Source: Pseudomonadota bacterium (GTDB taxonomy: Bacteria > Pseudomonadota > Gammaproteobacteria > Xanthomonadales > Rhodanobacteraceae). Taken from it: a stretch of 64,000 nt of DNA. The position numbers and the translations under genes are program-made. Location of the stretch: contig JAFEFS010000065.1 in the NCBI GenBank assembly GCA_018240465.1, forward strand, positions 1 to 64,000, in the 5' to 3' direction. The notes beneath the pieces were generated by a model. That model saw nothing but the letters and a program-made list of their open reading frames with translations, searched no databases and was not told where the DNA came from. Of the stretch, positions 16,254-25,746 are shown piece by piece (position 1 is the first letter of the stretch; each line of letters begins with the position of its first letter).

Positions 16254-19200
16254 TCAAGGCGCAGCGCATCCGCCGATCTTCGTGAGGGACAGGCTGCCGG
16301 TCAGTCCGGCATAGGCATGCGCTACGGCGATGTCGGCGAATTGATAATCCAGTCGCGCTTCGGCACAACCTCTGAACGTCAAGGTCGCCGTTCCCACTTG
16401 GCTGCTGTTGTGCGTCGGCAGGCCGTCCAGCGTGCCGCCGAGTATTTGAAAAATGGGCAGCACGACTTTGCCATTGCTCGCAGTGGCGAGATCGCTCTGC
16501 AGCGTGAACCAGTATTGGTTGAGCGGATCATCGCCTTTGCCGGCGGGATCGTAGGTGAACCACGCGCCGAACAGCAGGCCGTTGGAATCGCTGCCGGCGG
16601 GAACCACCGTCAGTTCGATGCCCTGTCCGCTTGTGTTCGGGTCGTACCACGAGCCGCTTTGTTTCGCGTCGAACCCTTGCGCCGGCAGGCTGACGGGCAC
16701 TGTCTGGGTAGCGTGGTTTGCAAGAGTGCAATTCGCAATCTGCGGCGTCAAACGGGTCAAGGTGATTGCGCCGCTGTAGCCGCTGTTGGTATTTGCGTCG
16801 AACTGATAGCGCAGGTTGCCGTGGCTGCAGTCGGAAAAGCTCAGCTGGGCAGTCCCGACTTGCTTTGCTCCCGTCTTGCCCGAATTGAACACGCCGGGTG
16901 AATCTGCGACGTACATTTTCAAGTCGACCGATGTGGCTCCGGCATCGGGTTGCCCTTGCAATGTGTACCACACGTTGGATGCTGGATCGTTCGCCTGAGT
17001 CTGGGTAAAGGTGAACCACGGCATGAAGACCGTGTTGTTGCCGGCGATGTAGTCGAGCGTGAAACCCTGGCCGGTGGAATATGGGGCATACCAGGCCCCC
17101 GCAATACCGGGTTGGTCGATGCGGATCGGCGCAGCCACTGCAAAAGGATGGAAAAGAGTGGTGATTCCCCAAGCCGACCCTGTAACGGTGTCGGTGGTGT
17201 CGCTGACGAGGGTGAGTCCTCCGCCATCCAGCGGCCAGGCGTCGTATAAAGAGAAACCGTCGACGTTCATGCTTTCCGCATGTTCGGCCATTTCCGAGCC
17301 GTCAACGCCGTTGATTTGACGCAGTTGAATCTTCTTGGCGTAGCTCGTCAGCAGCAACAAGTTTTGCGTGACGGGGTCGAGCAGGAGGATCGGCGGTACG
17401 ACAACGTCGGCAACGGCGATGAAGGGGAACGAAGCGGCGACACTCCACTCGACATGGCCGTCGTTTTGGGAGAGTTTCACGACATAACCTTGCCTCGCCG
17501 TGGCGTTTTCGACGTAGTTGATAGGCGAATTGTCATACATGTAAAAATACACCGCGCTGGAAGAAAACCGGATCGAACGCGTGGTGATTCTTCTGGATTG
17601 CGAAAGCAGGGGGATTGCCGATTTCCAGAGCAGCTTGCCGTTGGCATCCAGCCTCTCGACCGGCGTTCCCGGCGCAGTCGGCGACAGCAGTGCGCTTTCG
17701 TCGTCGGCCAAGCGCAGTGAGTAGCCGGAGATGTCGGGGGCAACGGAATACGCACGCGTTCCGTCCGCTTTGAATTTTACCAGTGATGTGGTGGAGGTCT
17801 GGATCAGTGCGCTGCCGTTGACGTTTGTCGAGGTGATTCCCCAGGTTTCGCCCGCATTCAATGCGGCAACGTCGTGGAGTATGTGGTTTTGACCATCGAG
17901 CAAGGCGTGATGCAGGTTGCTGGTCCCCTGAATGCCATAGAGCACGAGCAGTTGATCGTCGACCAAAGCCACGGCTCGGAGGCTTTGCGTGTCGGCAACG
18001 ACTGGTGTGGCAAGTTGAACGCTTGTCGATAGCGCCCCGGTACTGCGCGAGTAGCACCGCACCACTTGGGCCGCATCGACGACACCTGCGAGGCAGACAT
18101 CGGCGCTGCGCGCGACCAGAATCGCTTGCGTGACCGTGCCGTTCGCTGTCGCGGCAGTGAGGACGGTGCGCCACAGTTTTGTACCGTCCTTGGCATACGC
18201 CGTCACGGCGTACGAATTGGTACTTTGGTTTGAGGTCAGTAGATAGGCCGAACCATCGCGCGCAACGGTTTCAGCGATGTCCGAGCTTGCATCTTGGACT
18301 GCTGCTACGGTTTGCGGGGCGGTGATGGAGTTGCCATTGCGATCCAGACGTACGAAGGAGTGTTTCAGGGCGAGGCTGCTCGAGTCGGGCAAGAGCGTCA
18401 GACTCGCCGTACTGGAGCTATCCGACCCGAGGTCTTTAGCTGCAAACACAATATTGCCGCCGCTATCCAGACGCGCTTGCTGGAATGGGCAGGTATATAC
18501 CCCTGCGTTCATGCCGCAAAACAGAAAGGCGGCAACGATGTCCCCATTGTTGGCCACGAGCGCCGCCGCTGATTGTTCTTGCGAATTCGTGAATGTGGCA
18601 GCGGGCAGCTGGAACCCGGCTGTGCGCCGCCACAGCGGCGCGCCGGAAGAAGATATTTTTGCGATCCACAGCGACGCGGTCGGATTTGGCGCCATGAGAT
18701 TCGTATAGTCGCCATAGAACACGACGCTGTCACCGTTGCTTGCCGCTGCGGCAACGATCTCGCCGTTGGCGACTTCTTCGGTGGAGTACTCCCAGCGCAG
18801 CGCACCGTTTGCAGTCGCGCTCATTGCGTACAGCGTGGTGGCGCCGTTCGCGCCGCTGACACGGCGGCCGTATGCGTAGAGGTTGCCGTCGCTGCCGATG
18901 GCCAAGCTGTCCAGTTTGGATGCGGGCGTGCTGGCGGACGCCTGTACCGTCCACACAAGCGCCTTGCTGGTGATCTTTTCGATGGCCGCGGTGTTCGTGC
19001 TCGTGGTGGTCTCCAGATAGCCGTTGCCAATGGAGCCGTACACGTAGACCGCATCCGAGTGCGGATCGACGAGGATCTGACCGCCGACGGTGGTGCCTTG
19101 GATGGGCGGCAGCCGAGTGCCGTCCGGGGCGATTGCGCGGATGCCGGGAGACAGCCAGATGTTTCCCGCGCCGTCGACCTGCGCTTTGTTGACACAACCG

Positions 19201-19616
19201 GAACCGATGGTGGTGCTGCCTTCCTGGATGGACCAGCGCAGGCGACCGTTGGCGTCGAACCGCCGCATGTAGCAGCGCGAGTATCCGAGGACAGTCACCG
19301 AATCAACGTCGACCACGCCGCCATCGGGATAGGTGGCCAATGCGAATATCCCTCCGATATCCCCCTGGAACAAGGCGCTTCCCGAAAGATAGCGGGAGAA
19401 ATTCACAGTGCCGTTGTTGTTGTACCGGACCAGCACCGGCATCCCGTTGGCGGTACCTCCTGCCCAGAAACCGCTCGCGTCGGCCGGGGTAACGATCGCA
19501 GGGGAAAAATTCGACGGCAGGGAGCCGTTTGCGATGAAGCTCAAATCCCACGCAAAGACAAATCGAGGCAGGACAACCAGAAACAACGCAAACGCGCGCA
19601 ACAGTGACGACCGCAT
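16254..19616 (-). CDS. Large secreted beta-propeller-like protein with two C-terminal GxWY-GQG domains
   Basis: A 1120-residue secreted protein of unknown function. A signal peptide (MRSSLLRAFALFLVVLPRFV...) follows an excellent GGGAGG ribosome site before ATG 19616. Residues about 25-830 are repeats of short beta motifs of the type 'DGNLYAYG', 'RLDANGKLLWK' and 'FDANGRLRW', which resemble PQQ-like or delta-60-type beta-propeller blades. Two copies of an unrecognised domain follow, at about 837-966 and 987-1120, each with GxWY, GQG, WFT(F/Y), W(Y/F)TLQ and a closing LxF-x-(D/G)C-x-LxYxF motif. The same domain recurs in the secreted protein at 29306-33214. Adhesion or polymer binding is possible, but nothing in the sequence proves it. 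Confidence 0.8.
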   Translation of the reverse strand: MRSSLLRAFALFLVVLPRFVFAWDLSFIANGSLPSNFSPAIVTPADASGFWAGGTANGMPVLVRYNNNGTVNFSRYLSGSALFQGDIGGIFALATYPDGGVVDVDSVTVLGYSRCYMRRFDANGRLRWSIQEGSTTIGSGCVNKAQVDGAGNIWLSPGIRAIAPDGTRLPPIQGTTVGGQILVDPHSDAVYVYGSIGNGYLETTTSTNTAAIEKITSKALVWTVQASASTPASKLDSLAIGSDGNLYAYGRRVSGANGATTLYAMSATANGALRWEYSTEEVANGEIVAAAASNGDSVVFYGDYTNLMAPNPTASLWIAKISSSGAPLWRRTAGFQLPAATFTNSQEQSAAALVANNGDIVAAFLFCGMNAGVYTCPFQQARLDSGGNIVFAAKDLGSDSSSTASLTLLPDSSSLALKHSFVRLDRNGNSITAPQTVAAVQDASSDIAETVARDGSAYLLTSNQSTNSYAVTAYAKDGTKLWRTVLTAATANGTVTQAILVARSADVCLAGVVDAAQVVRCYSRSTGALSTSVQLATPVVADTQSLRAVALVDDQLLVLYGIQGTSNLHHALLDGQNHILHDVAALNAGETWGITSTNVNGSALIQTSTTSLVKFKADGTRAYSVAPDISGYSLRLADDESALLSPTAPGTPVERLDANGKLLWKSAIPLLSQSRRITTRSIRFSSSAVYFYMYDNSPINYVENATARQGYVVKLSQNDGHVEWSVAASFPFIAVADVVVPPILLLDPVTQNLLLLTSYAKKIQLRQINGVDGSEMAEHAESMNVDGFSLYDAWPLDGGGLTLVSDTTDTVTGSAWGITTLFHPFAVAAPIRIDQPGIAGAWYAPYSTGQGFTLDYIAGNNTVFMPWFTFTQTQANDPASNVWYTLQGQPDAGATSVDLKMYVADSPGVFNSGKTGAKQVGTAQLSFSDCSHGNLRYQFDANTNSGYSGAITLTRLTPQIANCTLANHATQTVPVSLPAQGFDAKQSGSWYDPNTSGQGIELTVVPAGSDSNGLLFGAWFTYDPAGKGDDPLNQYWFTLQSDLATASNGKVVLPIFQILGGTLDGLPTHNSSQVGTATLTFRGCAEARLDYQFADIAVAHAYAGLTGSLSLTKIGGCAAP

Positions 19617-19813
19617 CAGCACCTCCCGGTTGAATCCTCGTTTCATGGATTGGTCAAAACTCACGCCGTTCGAAGAATGGCTCGATTGGCTGTTTCCGGC
19701 AACTGTGCGCATTTCGCACTGCGCAGGCTATCTTGTTGCGACGCACAAGAGATGGCACAGTAGCCATTCGATAAAAGCATTCATTCCATCAGAAAATCAG
19801 CGGAAGCACAGCG

Positions 19814-22522
19814 GTGGCCGTGAACAAGCGACGCGAAATCGATTTCCTTCCGACCGACGGACCGCTGCGTGAGGATGTGCGCCGGCTCGGCGCGCTCGTT
19901 GGCGACATGCTGGCGGAACAGCTGGGGCATGCCTTCTTCGCCAAGGTCGAGGCGATCCGCACGGCGGCGATCGGGCTGCGCAGCGCGGGCGAGTCGCCTG
20001 CCGCGCTTGCCGCGCAAGTATCCGGCCTTGTGCCGCAGCTCGCGGAGCAGCTGACGCGCGCATTCTCGACCTATTTCCAGGTCGTCAACCTCGCCGAGCG
20101 CGTGCATCGCATCCGCCGCCGCCGCGACTACGAGCGCTCGGGTTCGACCGCGCAGCCCGACAGCATCAAGGACGTGTTGCAACGCTTGAAAGCCGCGGGC
20201 GTGGGCCTGCAGGAAATCTCCGCCTGGCTGGTCCGGCTCGACATCGAGCCCGTGTTCACCGCGCATCCGACCGAAGCCGTGCGCCGCACGCTGCTCGAAA
20301 AAGAATCCGTGATCTTCCGCTGCCTGGTCGCCGACCTCGATGCGCAGCGCACGCCGCACGAGCGCGAAGTCGACCTCGCGCGCCTGCGCACCGCGCTGAC
20401 CGCGGGTTGGCAGACGGCCGATGCCTCGCACGCGCGCCCTCGCGTGCAGGACGAATTCGAACATGTCGGCTTCTACCTCGGCGGGCCGATCTACCGCGTC
20501 GTGCCGGTGTTCTACGAAGTGTTCGAGTCGGCGCTCAATGAGGTCTATGGCGAAACGCTGCCGTTGCCGACGATGCTGCGCTTCGGCTCCTGGGTCGGCG
20601 GCGACATGGACGGCAACCCGAACGTCAACGCCGACACGATCGCGGCGACGCTGCGTGCGCAGCGCGAACTGGCGCTGCGCCGCTACGACGTCGAAATCGT
20701 CGAGCTGGCGCGCGAGCTGAGCCAGACCGTGGGCCACACCCGGTTCGATCCCGCGGTGCTGGCGCGCATCGACCACTATCGCGTGCAGCTGCCGCAGGTC
20801 GCGGCGTCGATCAATCCACGCTATGCGGACATGCCGTACCGCGTGCTGCTCGCGTTCGTGCGCGCGCGCCTGCAGGCGACGGTGGCCGAGAAAGATGCGG
20901 CGTACGGTTCGGCGATGGAACTCCTCGCCGATGTGCAACTCATCGCCGACAGCCTGCGCATGAACAAGGGCCGCAATGCCGGCTGGTTCTCGGTGCGGCG
21001 CTTGCTCTGGCGCGTGCGCACCTTCGGCTTCCACCTTGCCCGGCTCGACGTGCGCCAGGACTCGCGCGTGCATGCGGCGGCGCTCGCTGCCGCGCTCGAC
21101 GATGCGCAATGGGAGGCGCGCGACGCGGCGGCGCAAGCCGCAAAACTCGAAGCGTACGCGCGCGGCGACGCCGAATTGCCCGAGCCGGCGGATGAAAAAG
21201 GCACGATGCTCGACGCCGTGTTCGACCAGCTCGCCTATGCGCGCGATGCCTACGGCACCGGCGCGATCGGCCTCTACATCATCAGCATGGCACGCAGCGC
21301 GGCCGACGTGCTCGCGGTGCTCGCGCTCGCGCGCCGGGCACAGTTCGTCGATGCAGACGGCAATGTGCCGCTCGACATCGCGCCGCTGTTCGAGACGGTG
21401 GATGACCTCAAGCACGCACCGGCGACGCTGGCCGCGCTGTTCGCCGATCCGGTCTATCGCGCCCACATCGCGGCGCGCGACGATCGCCAGACGGTGATGC
21501 TCGGCTATTCCGATTCGAGCAAGGACGGCGGTATCGTCGCCTCGCGCTGGGCATTGCAGGACGCGCAGGTGGAACTGCTCAGGATCGCGCAGGGCGCCGG
21601 CGTGCAGATCGCGTTCTTCCACGGCCGTGGCGGTTCGGTCAGCCGTGGCGGCGGCAAGACCACGCGCGCGGTGATCGCATCCCCGCGCGGCTCGATCGCG
21701 GGGCGTCTGCGCGTGACCGAGCAGGGCGAGGTGATCCATCGCAAGTTCGGCATCCGCGCGCTCGCCCTGCGCAACCTGGAACAGACCGTCGGCGCCGTGC
21801 TCGAAGCCTCGCTGCGCCCGCGCCCGCCCGAGCCGCGCGAGGCGACGTGGCGTCGCGCGGTTGACGTCGCCGCGCGGCACGGCGCAGACGCCTATCGCGC
21901 GCTGGTCCGTGCCGACGGCTTCATGGACTATTTCCGCGAGGCCACGCCGATCGACGTGATCGAGCGCATGACGCTCGGTTCGCGGCCTTCGCGGCGCGGC
22001 TCGGGCTCGATCGACAACCTGCGTGCGATCCCGTGGGTGTTCGCGTGGACGCAGAACCGTTGCGGCCTGACCGGTTGGTACGGCGTCGGCACGGCGCTGG
22101 AGAAGGCCGCGGCCGAGATCGGCGAAGAGGTGCTCGGCGAAATGGCGCAGCACTGGCCGTTTTTTCGCACCATGCTCGACGACGTCGAGATGGTGATGGC
22201 GAAGTCCGATCTCGAAATCGCCGCCGCGTTCTCGCGCCTGGCAGGCCCGCTGCATGCGCAATTCTTCGCGCGCATCGAAGCGGAGTATGCGCGCACCGAG
22301 GCGTGGATACTGCGCCTCAAGGGTACCGATCGCGTGCTCGCCGAGGATCCGCGGCTGGCGCTGTCGATCCGTTTGCGCAATCCGTATCTCGACCCGATGA
22401 ACCTGATGCAGATTGATCTCGTCTCGCGCTGGCGTGCGGCCGGGCGCGCGGACGATGCGTTGTTCGCCGCGCTCGTGGCGACGGTCAACGGCATCGCGCA
22501 GGGCATGCAGAACACGGGTTGA
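19814..22522 (+). CDS. ppc: Phosphoenolpyruvate carboxylase
   Basis: A 902-residue enzyme that carboxylates PEP to oxaloacetate to refill the TCA cycle. Catalytic landmarks are visible: [12 protein letters not shown] with His151, [10 protein letters not shown] at about 564-573, [14 protein letters not shown] at about 601-614 (PEP/bicarbonate binding), and the invariant C-terminus GMQNTG. The length is normal. The start is a GTG at 19814; a second GTG at 19820 (MNKRREIDF) is an equally good choice. It stands alone on the plus strand, with the response regulator gene 122 bp downstream. Allosteric control by acetyl-CoA, aspartate or malate is known for the family but was not assessed here. Confidence 0.97.
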   Translation: MAVNKRREIDFLPTDGPLREDVRRLGALVGDMLAEQLGHAFFAKVEAIRTAAIGLRSAGESPAALAAQVSGLVPQLAEQLTRAFSTYFQVVNLAERVHRIRRRRDYERSGSTAQPDSIKDVLQRLKAAGVGLQEISAWLVRLDIEPVFTAHPTEAVRRTLLEKESVIFRCLVADLDAQRTPHEREVDLARLRTALTAGWQTADASHARPRVQDEFEHVGFYLGGPIYRVVPVFYEVFESALNEVYGETLPLPTMLRFGSWVGGDMDGNPNVNADTIAATLRAQRELALRRYDVEIVELARELSQTVGHTRFDPAVLARIDHYRVQLPQVAASINPRYADMPYRVLLAFVRARLQATVAEKDAAYGSAMELLADVQLIADSLRMNKGRNAGWFSVRRLLWRVRTFGFHLARLDVRQDSRVHAAALAAALDDAQWEARDAAAQAAKLEAYARGDAELPEPADEKGTMLDAVFDQLAYARDAYGTGAIGLYIISMARSAADVLAVLALARRAQFVDADGNVPLDIAPLFETVDDLKHAPATLAALFADPVYRAHIAARDDRQTVMLGYSDSSKDGGIVASRWALQDAQVELLRIAQGAGVQIAFFHGRGGSVSRGGGKTTRAVIASPRGSIAGRLRVTEQGEVIHRKFGIRALALRNLEQTVGAVLEASLRPRPPEPREATWRRAVDVAARHGADAYRALVRADGFMDYFREATPIDVIERMTLGSRPSRRGSGSIDNLRAIPWVFAWTQNRCGLTGWYGVGTALEKAAAEIGEEVLGEMAQHWPFFRTMLDDVEMVMAKSDLEIAAAFSRLAGPLHAQFFARIEAEYARTEAWILRLKGTDRVLAEDPRLALSIRLRNPYLDPMNLMQIDLVSRWRAAGRADDALFAALVATVNGIAQGMQNTG

Positions 22523-22644
22523 CGCAAGGCGCAGGCGGCGCTTTCGCGGCGATGGCAACACCCTGTATCCTCGCGTGCAACCAAAATCGGACTGCGCGCA
22601 TCCAAGTCGACATGCGCGATGGCCACTTTTCATTCCGCAAGGCA

Positions 22645-23985
22645 ATGCGAACCGTACTCGTCATCGACGACAATCCCGCGATCGTCACCGCGCTCGACGT
22701 GCTGCTCGGACTGCGCGACATCCGCACGCTGCACGCCGCTTCGCCCGAAGAGGGCCTCGCAGCCCTGGCGCGCGAACGCGTCGATCTCGTCCTGCAGGAC
22801 ATGAATTTCCGCGCCGACACGACCTCGGGCGAGGAAGGCGTGGCCCTGTTCCGCGCGATCCGCGAACGCGAGCCGGATCTGCCGGTGATCCTCCTCACCG
22901 CGTGGACGCATCTGGAAACCGCGGTCGAACTGATCAAGGCCGGCGCGGCCGACTATCTGGCCAAGCCGTGGGACGACCACAAACTCGTCGCCGCGGTCGA
23001 GAATCTGCTCGAACTTTCCGAAAGCACACGCGAAGTCTCGCGCCTGCACGGCGAGCGCCGCGCGCACCGCAGCGCGCTGCGCGAGCGCTTCGACCTGCGC
23101 GGTACCGTGTTCGCGTCGAGCGCGATGGAACGCCTGATCGAACTCGCCTGCCGCGTGGCGCGCGCCGATGCGCCGGTGCTGATCACCGGGCCCAACGGCG
23201 CGGGCAAGGAGCGCATCGCCGAGATCGTGCACTACAACTCGGCGGTCAAGGCCGGCCCGTTCGTCATGGTCAATTGCGGCGCCCTGCCGCAGGATCTGAT
23301 CGAAGCCGAGCTGTTCGGCGCCGAGGCGGGCGCCTACACCGGCGCGAACAAGGCGCGCGAAGGCCGCTTCGAAGCAGCCGACGGCGGCACCTTGTTGCTC
23401 GACGAAATCGGCAACCTGCCGCTGTCGGGGCAGATGAAGCTGCTGCGTATTCTCGAGACCGGCAAGTTCGAGCGACTGGGTTCGAGCAAGACGCGCGAGG
23501 TAAAGGTGCGTGTGCTCAGCGCGACCAATGCCGACCTGCACGCGATGATTCGCGCGGGCACGTTCCGCGAGGACTTGTACTACCGCCTCAACGTGATCGA
23601 GCTGGTATTGCCTCCGCTCGCGGCGCGGCCGGACGACGTGCTGCCGCTGGCGGAAGCGTTCGCCGGCGGCGACGTGAAGTTGAGCGGCCAGGCGCGCGCG
23701 GCGTTGACCGCGCATGCCTGGCCGGGCAACGTGCGCGAGCTGAAGAACGCCATCCAGCGCGCGAGCCTGCTCTGTCGCGACGGCGTGATCGAAGCCGAAG
23801 ACCTCGGTCTCGCCGTGCGCGCGCCTGCACCCGTGCGCGCGAGCGCCGAGAGCGAGCCGGATCGCGCCGCGATCGAAGAGGCAATCGTGCGCGCGAAAGG
23901 CGTCATCAGCCAGGCCGCCGCCGAACTGGGTCTGTCGCGCCAGGCGTTGTACCGGCGCATGGAGAAGATGGGGATCGAAAGTTAG
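22645..23985 (+). CDS. Sigma-54-dependent response regulator (NtrC/NtrX type)
   Basis: A 446-residue regulator. A receiver domain (residues 1-120) has Asp pair D8/D9, phospho-acceptor D52 (LVLQDMNF) and the KPW lysine. An AAA+ domain (about 150-375) has an unusual Walker A (GPNGAGKE instead of GETGTGKE), GAYTGA in place of GAFTGA for sigma-54 contact, and Walker B GGTLLLDEIG. A Fis-type helix-turn-helix is at the end (AAAELGLSRQALYRRMEKMG). It should activate RpoN promoters when phosphorylated. The ATG at 22645 starts directly at the receiver fold; in-frame starts upstream add 11-42 unrelated residues. The likely partner kinase is at 25747, beyond the sorAB genes. Confidence 0.93.
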   Translation: MRTVLVIDDNPAIVTALDVLLGLRDIRTLHAASPEEGLAALARERVDLVLQDMNFRADTTSGEEGVALFRAIREREPDLPVILLTAWTHLETAVELIKAGAADYLAKPWDDHKLVAAVENLLELSESTREVSRLHGERRAHRSALRERFDLRGTVFASSAMERLIELACRVARADAPVLITGPNGAGKERIAEIVHYNSAVKAGPFVMVNCGALPQDLIEAELFGAEAGAYTGANKAREGRFEAADGGTLLLDEIGNLPLSGQMKLLRILETGKFERLGSSKTREVKVRVLSATNADLHAMIRAGTFREDLYYRLNVIELVLPPLAARPDDVLPLAEAFAGGDVKLSGQARAALTAHAWPGNVRELKNAIQRASLLCRDGVIEAEDLGLAVRAPAPVRASAESEPDRAAIEEAIVRAKGVISQAAAELGLSRQALYRRMEKMGIES

Positions 23986-23991
23986 CGGACG

Positions 23992-24327
23992 CTACGGCTT
24001 CGGTGTGATGGATTCGTTGCCGTAGGTTTTGGCGAAATAGTCCGCCAGCGTGGGAATCTCTTCGTCGGCGATCGGCGCGCCGTAGACCTTCTTCATCTTC
24101 GTCACCTCGGCCTCCCAGGTCTTGCGCGGCCAGTTGGGCGGCTGCATCGCAGCGTAGTCCGACGAATGGCAGATCAGACAGCGCGCGTTGACGAGTTCGA
24201 GGTTCGGCCCGGGCCTGTAGCTCGGCGCCGACTCCCTGGGCAGATCGATCTTGAGCGCCGCGGCGCTGGCCGGCGTCGCGGCGAGCATGGCGGTGGCGAT
24301 GACGATGACCTGATGCAGGGTTGGCAT
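23992..24327 (-). CDS. sorB: Sulfite dehydrogenase cytochrome c subunit
   Basis: A 111-residue periplasmic c-type cytochrome. It has a signal peptide (about residues 1-23), the heme motif CLICH at 50-54, and a downstream methionine (TKMKKVYG) as likely sixth ligand. It ends IADEEIPTLADYFAKTYG, as in SorB proteins. It takes electrons from SorA during sulfite oxidation and passes them to the respiratory chain. GAGGAGACAGCC precedes the ATG, an excellent ribosome site, and only 10 bases separate it from the sorA stop. It converges with the response regulator gene over 6 bp. Confidence 0.88.
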   Translation of the reverse strand: MPTLHQVIVIATAMLAATPASAAALKIDLPRESAPSYRPGPNLELVNARCLICHSSDYAAMQPPNWPRKTWEAEVTKMKKVYGAPIADEEIPTLADYFAKTYGNESITPKP

Positions 24328-24337
24328 GGCTGTCTCC

Positions 24338-25582
24338 TCAGGCGGCGACGACGTGCGTGGTCTCGACCACGTTGCGCATGTAGCCCGGCGGGTTCCACAG
24401 CGGCGCGAGCGGTTGCGAGGCGCCGATGCGGTTGAGTGCGCGCACCTGCAACGCGTGCGCACCCGGTGCGAGCGTGGTTTCGATCGTCCAGGCGCGGAAC
24501 GAATACTTGCCGAGGTCCTCGCCGAGTTTCGCTGCGCGCCAGTTCGCGCCGCCGTCGTCGGAGAACAGCACCTCGCGGATGCCGTAGCCGCCGTCGAAGG
24601 CGATGCCGCGCACGGTCTGCGCCTGGTTCGCCTTCACTTTGGCGCCGTCGGCAAGATTGGTGATGAACGAGCGCACGTCGAAGCGCCCGATCGGGACGGT
24701 TTTCGCCGGCGCAGTGCCGGGTTCGACGCAGGCGCAGGCGTTGGCCGGGATGCGATAGGCCGATTTCATCCAGAATCCATCGAACGTCTCATCGAGTATC
24801 GTGATCTCGGAGAGATGCTTGACCCAGTACGTGCCGTAATGGCCCGGCACGATCAGGCGCACCGGATAGCCGTTGAGCATCGGCAGGTCGTTACCGTTCA
24901 TCGCGTAGGCGAGCATCACCTCACCGTCGAGCGCGTGGTCGAGATCGAGCGCCTTGACGAAGTCGGGCGTGGTCGGCAGCACCGGCGTGTCGAGGCCGTT
25001 GAAGCTGACCTGCTTCGCGCCGGCCTGCACGCCGGCTTTTTCGAGCACCGCCTTGAGCGGCACGCCCTTCCAGCGCGCGTTGCCCATCGCGCCATTGGCG
25101 AGCTGGCCGCCCGCCACGCGCGGCTCGGAGAAGCCGCGGCTGTTGCCCGAGCATTGGTTGACCGCGACGTATTCGATCGGCTCGAAGTTGTTCTTCAAGT
25201 CCTCGACGCCGAGCGACAGCGGCGTCGTCACCTTGCCCTGCACCGCGATGCGATACTTCGCCGTGTCGATCCGGGTCGGAATGCCGGCGAGGTGGTAGCG
25301 TACGAAAAACGCATCGTTCGGCGTGATGATGCTCTCGTCGAACACCGCGAACGGGGTTTCCAGTTGCGGCGGCCGCGCGGTCAGGAGCAGCAGCGGCCGC
25401 TTCTGCGGATACTTCACCAGGGCGCGCGTGCCGTTGCCGAACGGCAGGTCGACGACACGGTCGGCCGCTAGCGCGGCAAGCGGTGCGCTGCCGAACATGC
25501 CGCCGTGGCCGAGCATGCCGGCGCGTTGCAGGAAGTTTCTACGTGGAGAATTGGGCGAATCACTGCGAGATCGATGGCGCAT
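24338..25582 (-). CDS. sorA: Sulfite dehydrogenase molybdopterin subunit
   Basis: A 414-residue periplasmic molybdoenzyme of the sulfite oxidase family. A twin-arginine export signal (SPRRNFLQRAG, residues 12-22) suits a cofactor-loaded protein. The molybdopterin domain contains the Mo-ligating cysteine C144 in VNQCSGNSRGF, and the C-terminal Mo-co dimerisation domain follows (AFDGGYGIREVLFSDDGGANW and PGAHALQVRALNRIG). It oxidises sulfite to sulfate and hands electrons to SorB. The start at ATG 25582 has GGGGG seven bases before it. It could instead oxidise another S-compound, as some SorA-like or SoxC-like proteins do; the adjacent SorB supports sulfite. Confidence 0.88.
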   Translation of the reverse strand: MRHRSRSDSPNSPRRNFLQRAGMLGHGGMFGSAPLAALAADRVVDLPFGNGTRALVKYPQKRPLLLLTARPPQLETPFAVFDESIITPNDAFFVRYHLAGIPTRIDTAKYRIAVQGKVTTPLSLGVEDLKNNFEPIEYVAVNQCSGNSRGFSEPRVAGGQLANGAMGNARWKGVPLKAVLEKAGVQAGAKQVSFNGLDTPVLPTTPDFVKALDLDHALDGEVMLAYAMNGNDLPMLNGYPVRLIVPGHYGTYWVKHLSEITILDETFDGFWMKSAYRIPANACACVEPGTAPAKTVPIGRFDVRSFITNLADGAKVKANQAQTVRGIAFDGGYGIREVLFSDDGGANWRAAKLGEDLGKYSFRAWTIETTLAPGAHALQVRALNRIGASQPLAPLWNPPGYMRNVVETTHVVAA

Positions 25583-25746
25583 GGCGAAGCCCCCGAGCAA
25601 TGAATGTCACGGCGGTCCGCGTCATTCGCGTCGCCGCCGCCGGGGCAAAGCATAGTACAAATCGCCGCCGGTTCCTTTTGCGTCGCATCGTTGCGGTGGC
25701 GCAGCACGATTCCCGCCGCATGCCTTGTTCGGTTAGCCTTGGCGGC

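Noticed and set aside
19781..22645. 954-codon minus-strand open frame opposite ppc
   Set aside because: PEP carboxylase on the plus strand has all catalytic motifs; the reverse frame is low-complexity Arg/Glu/His-rich.
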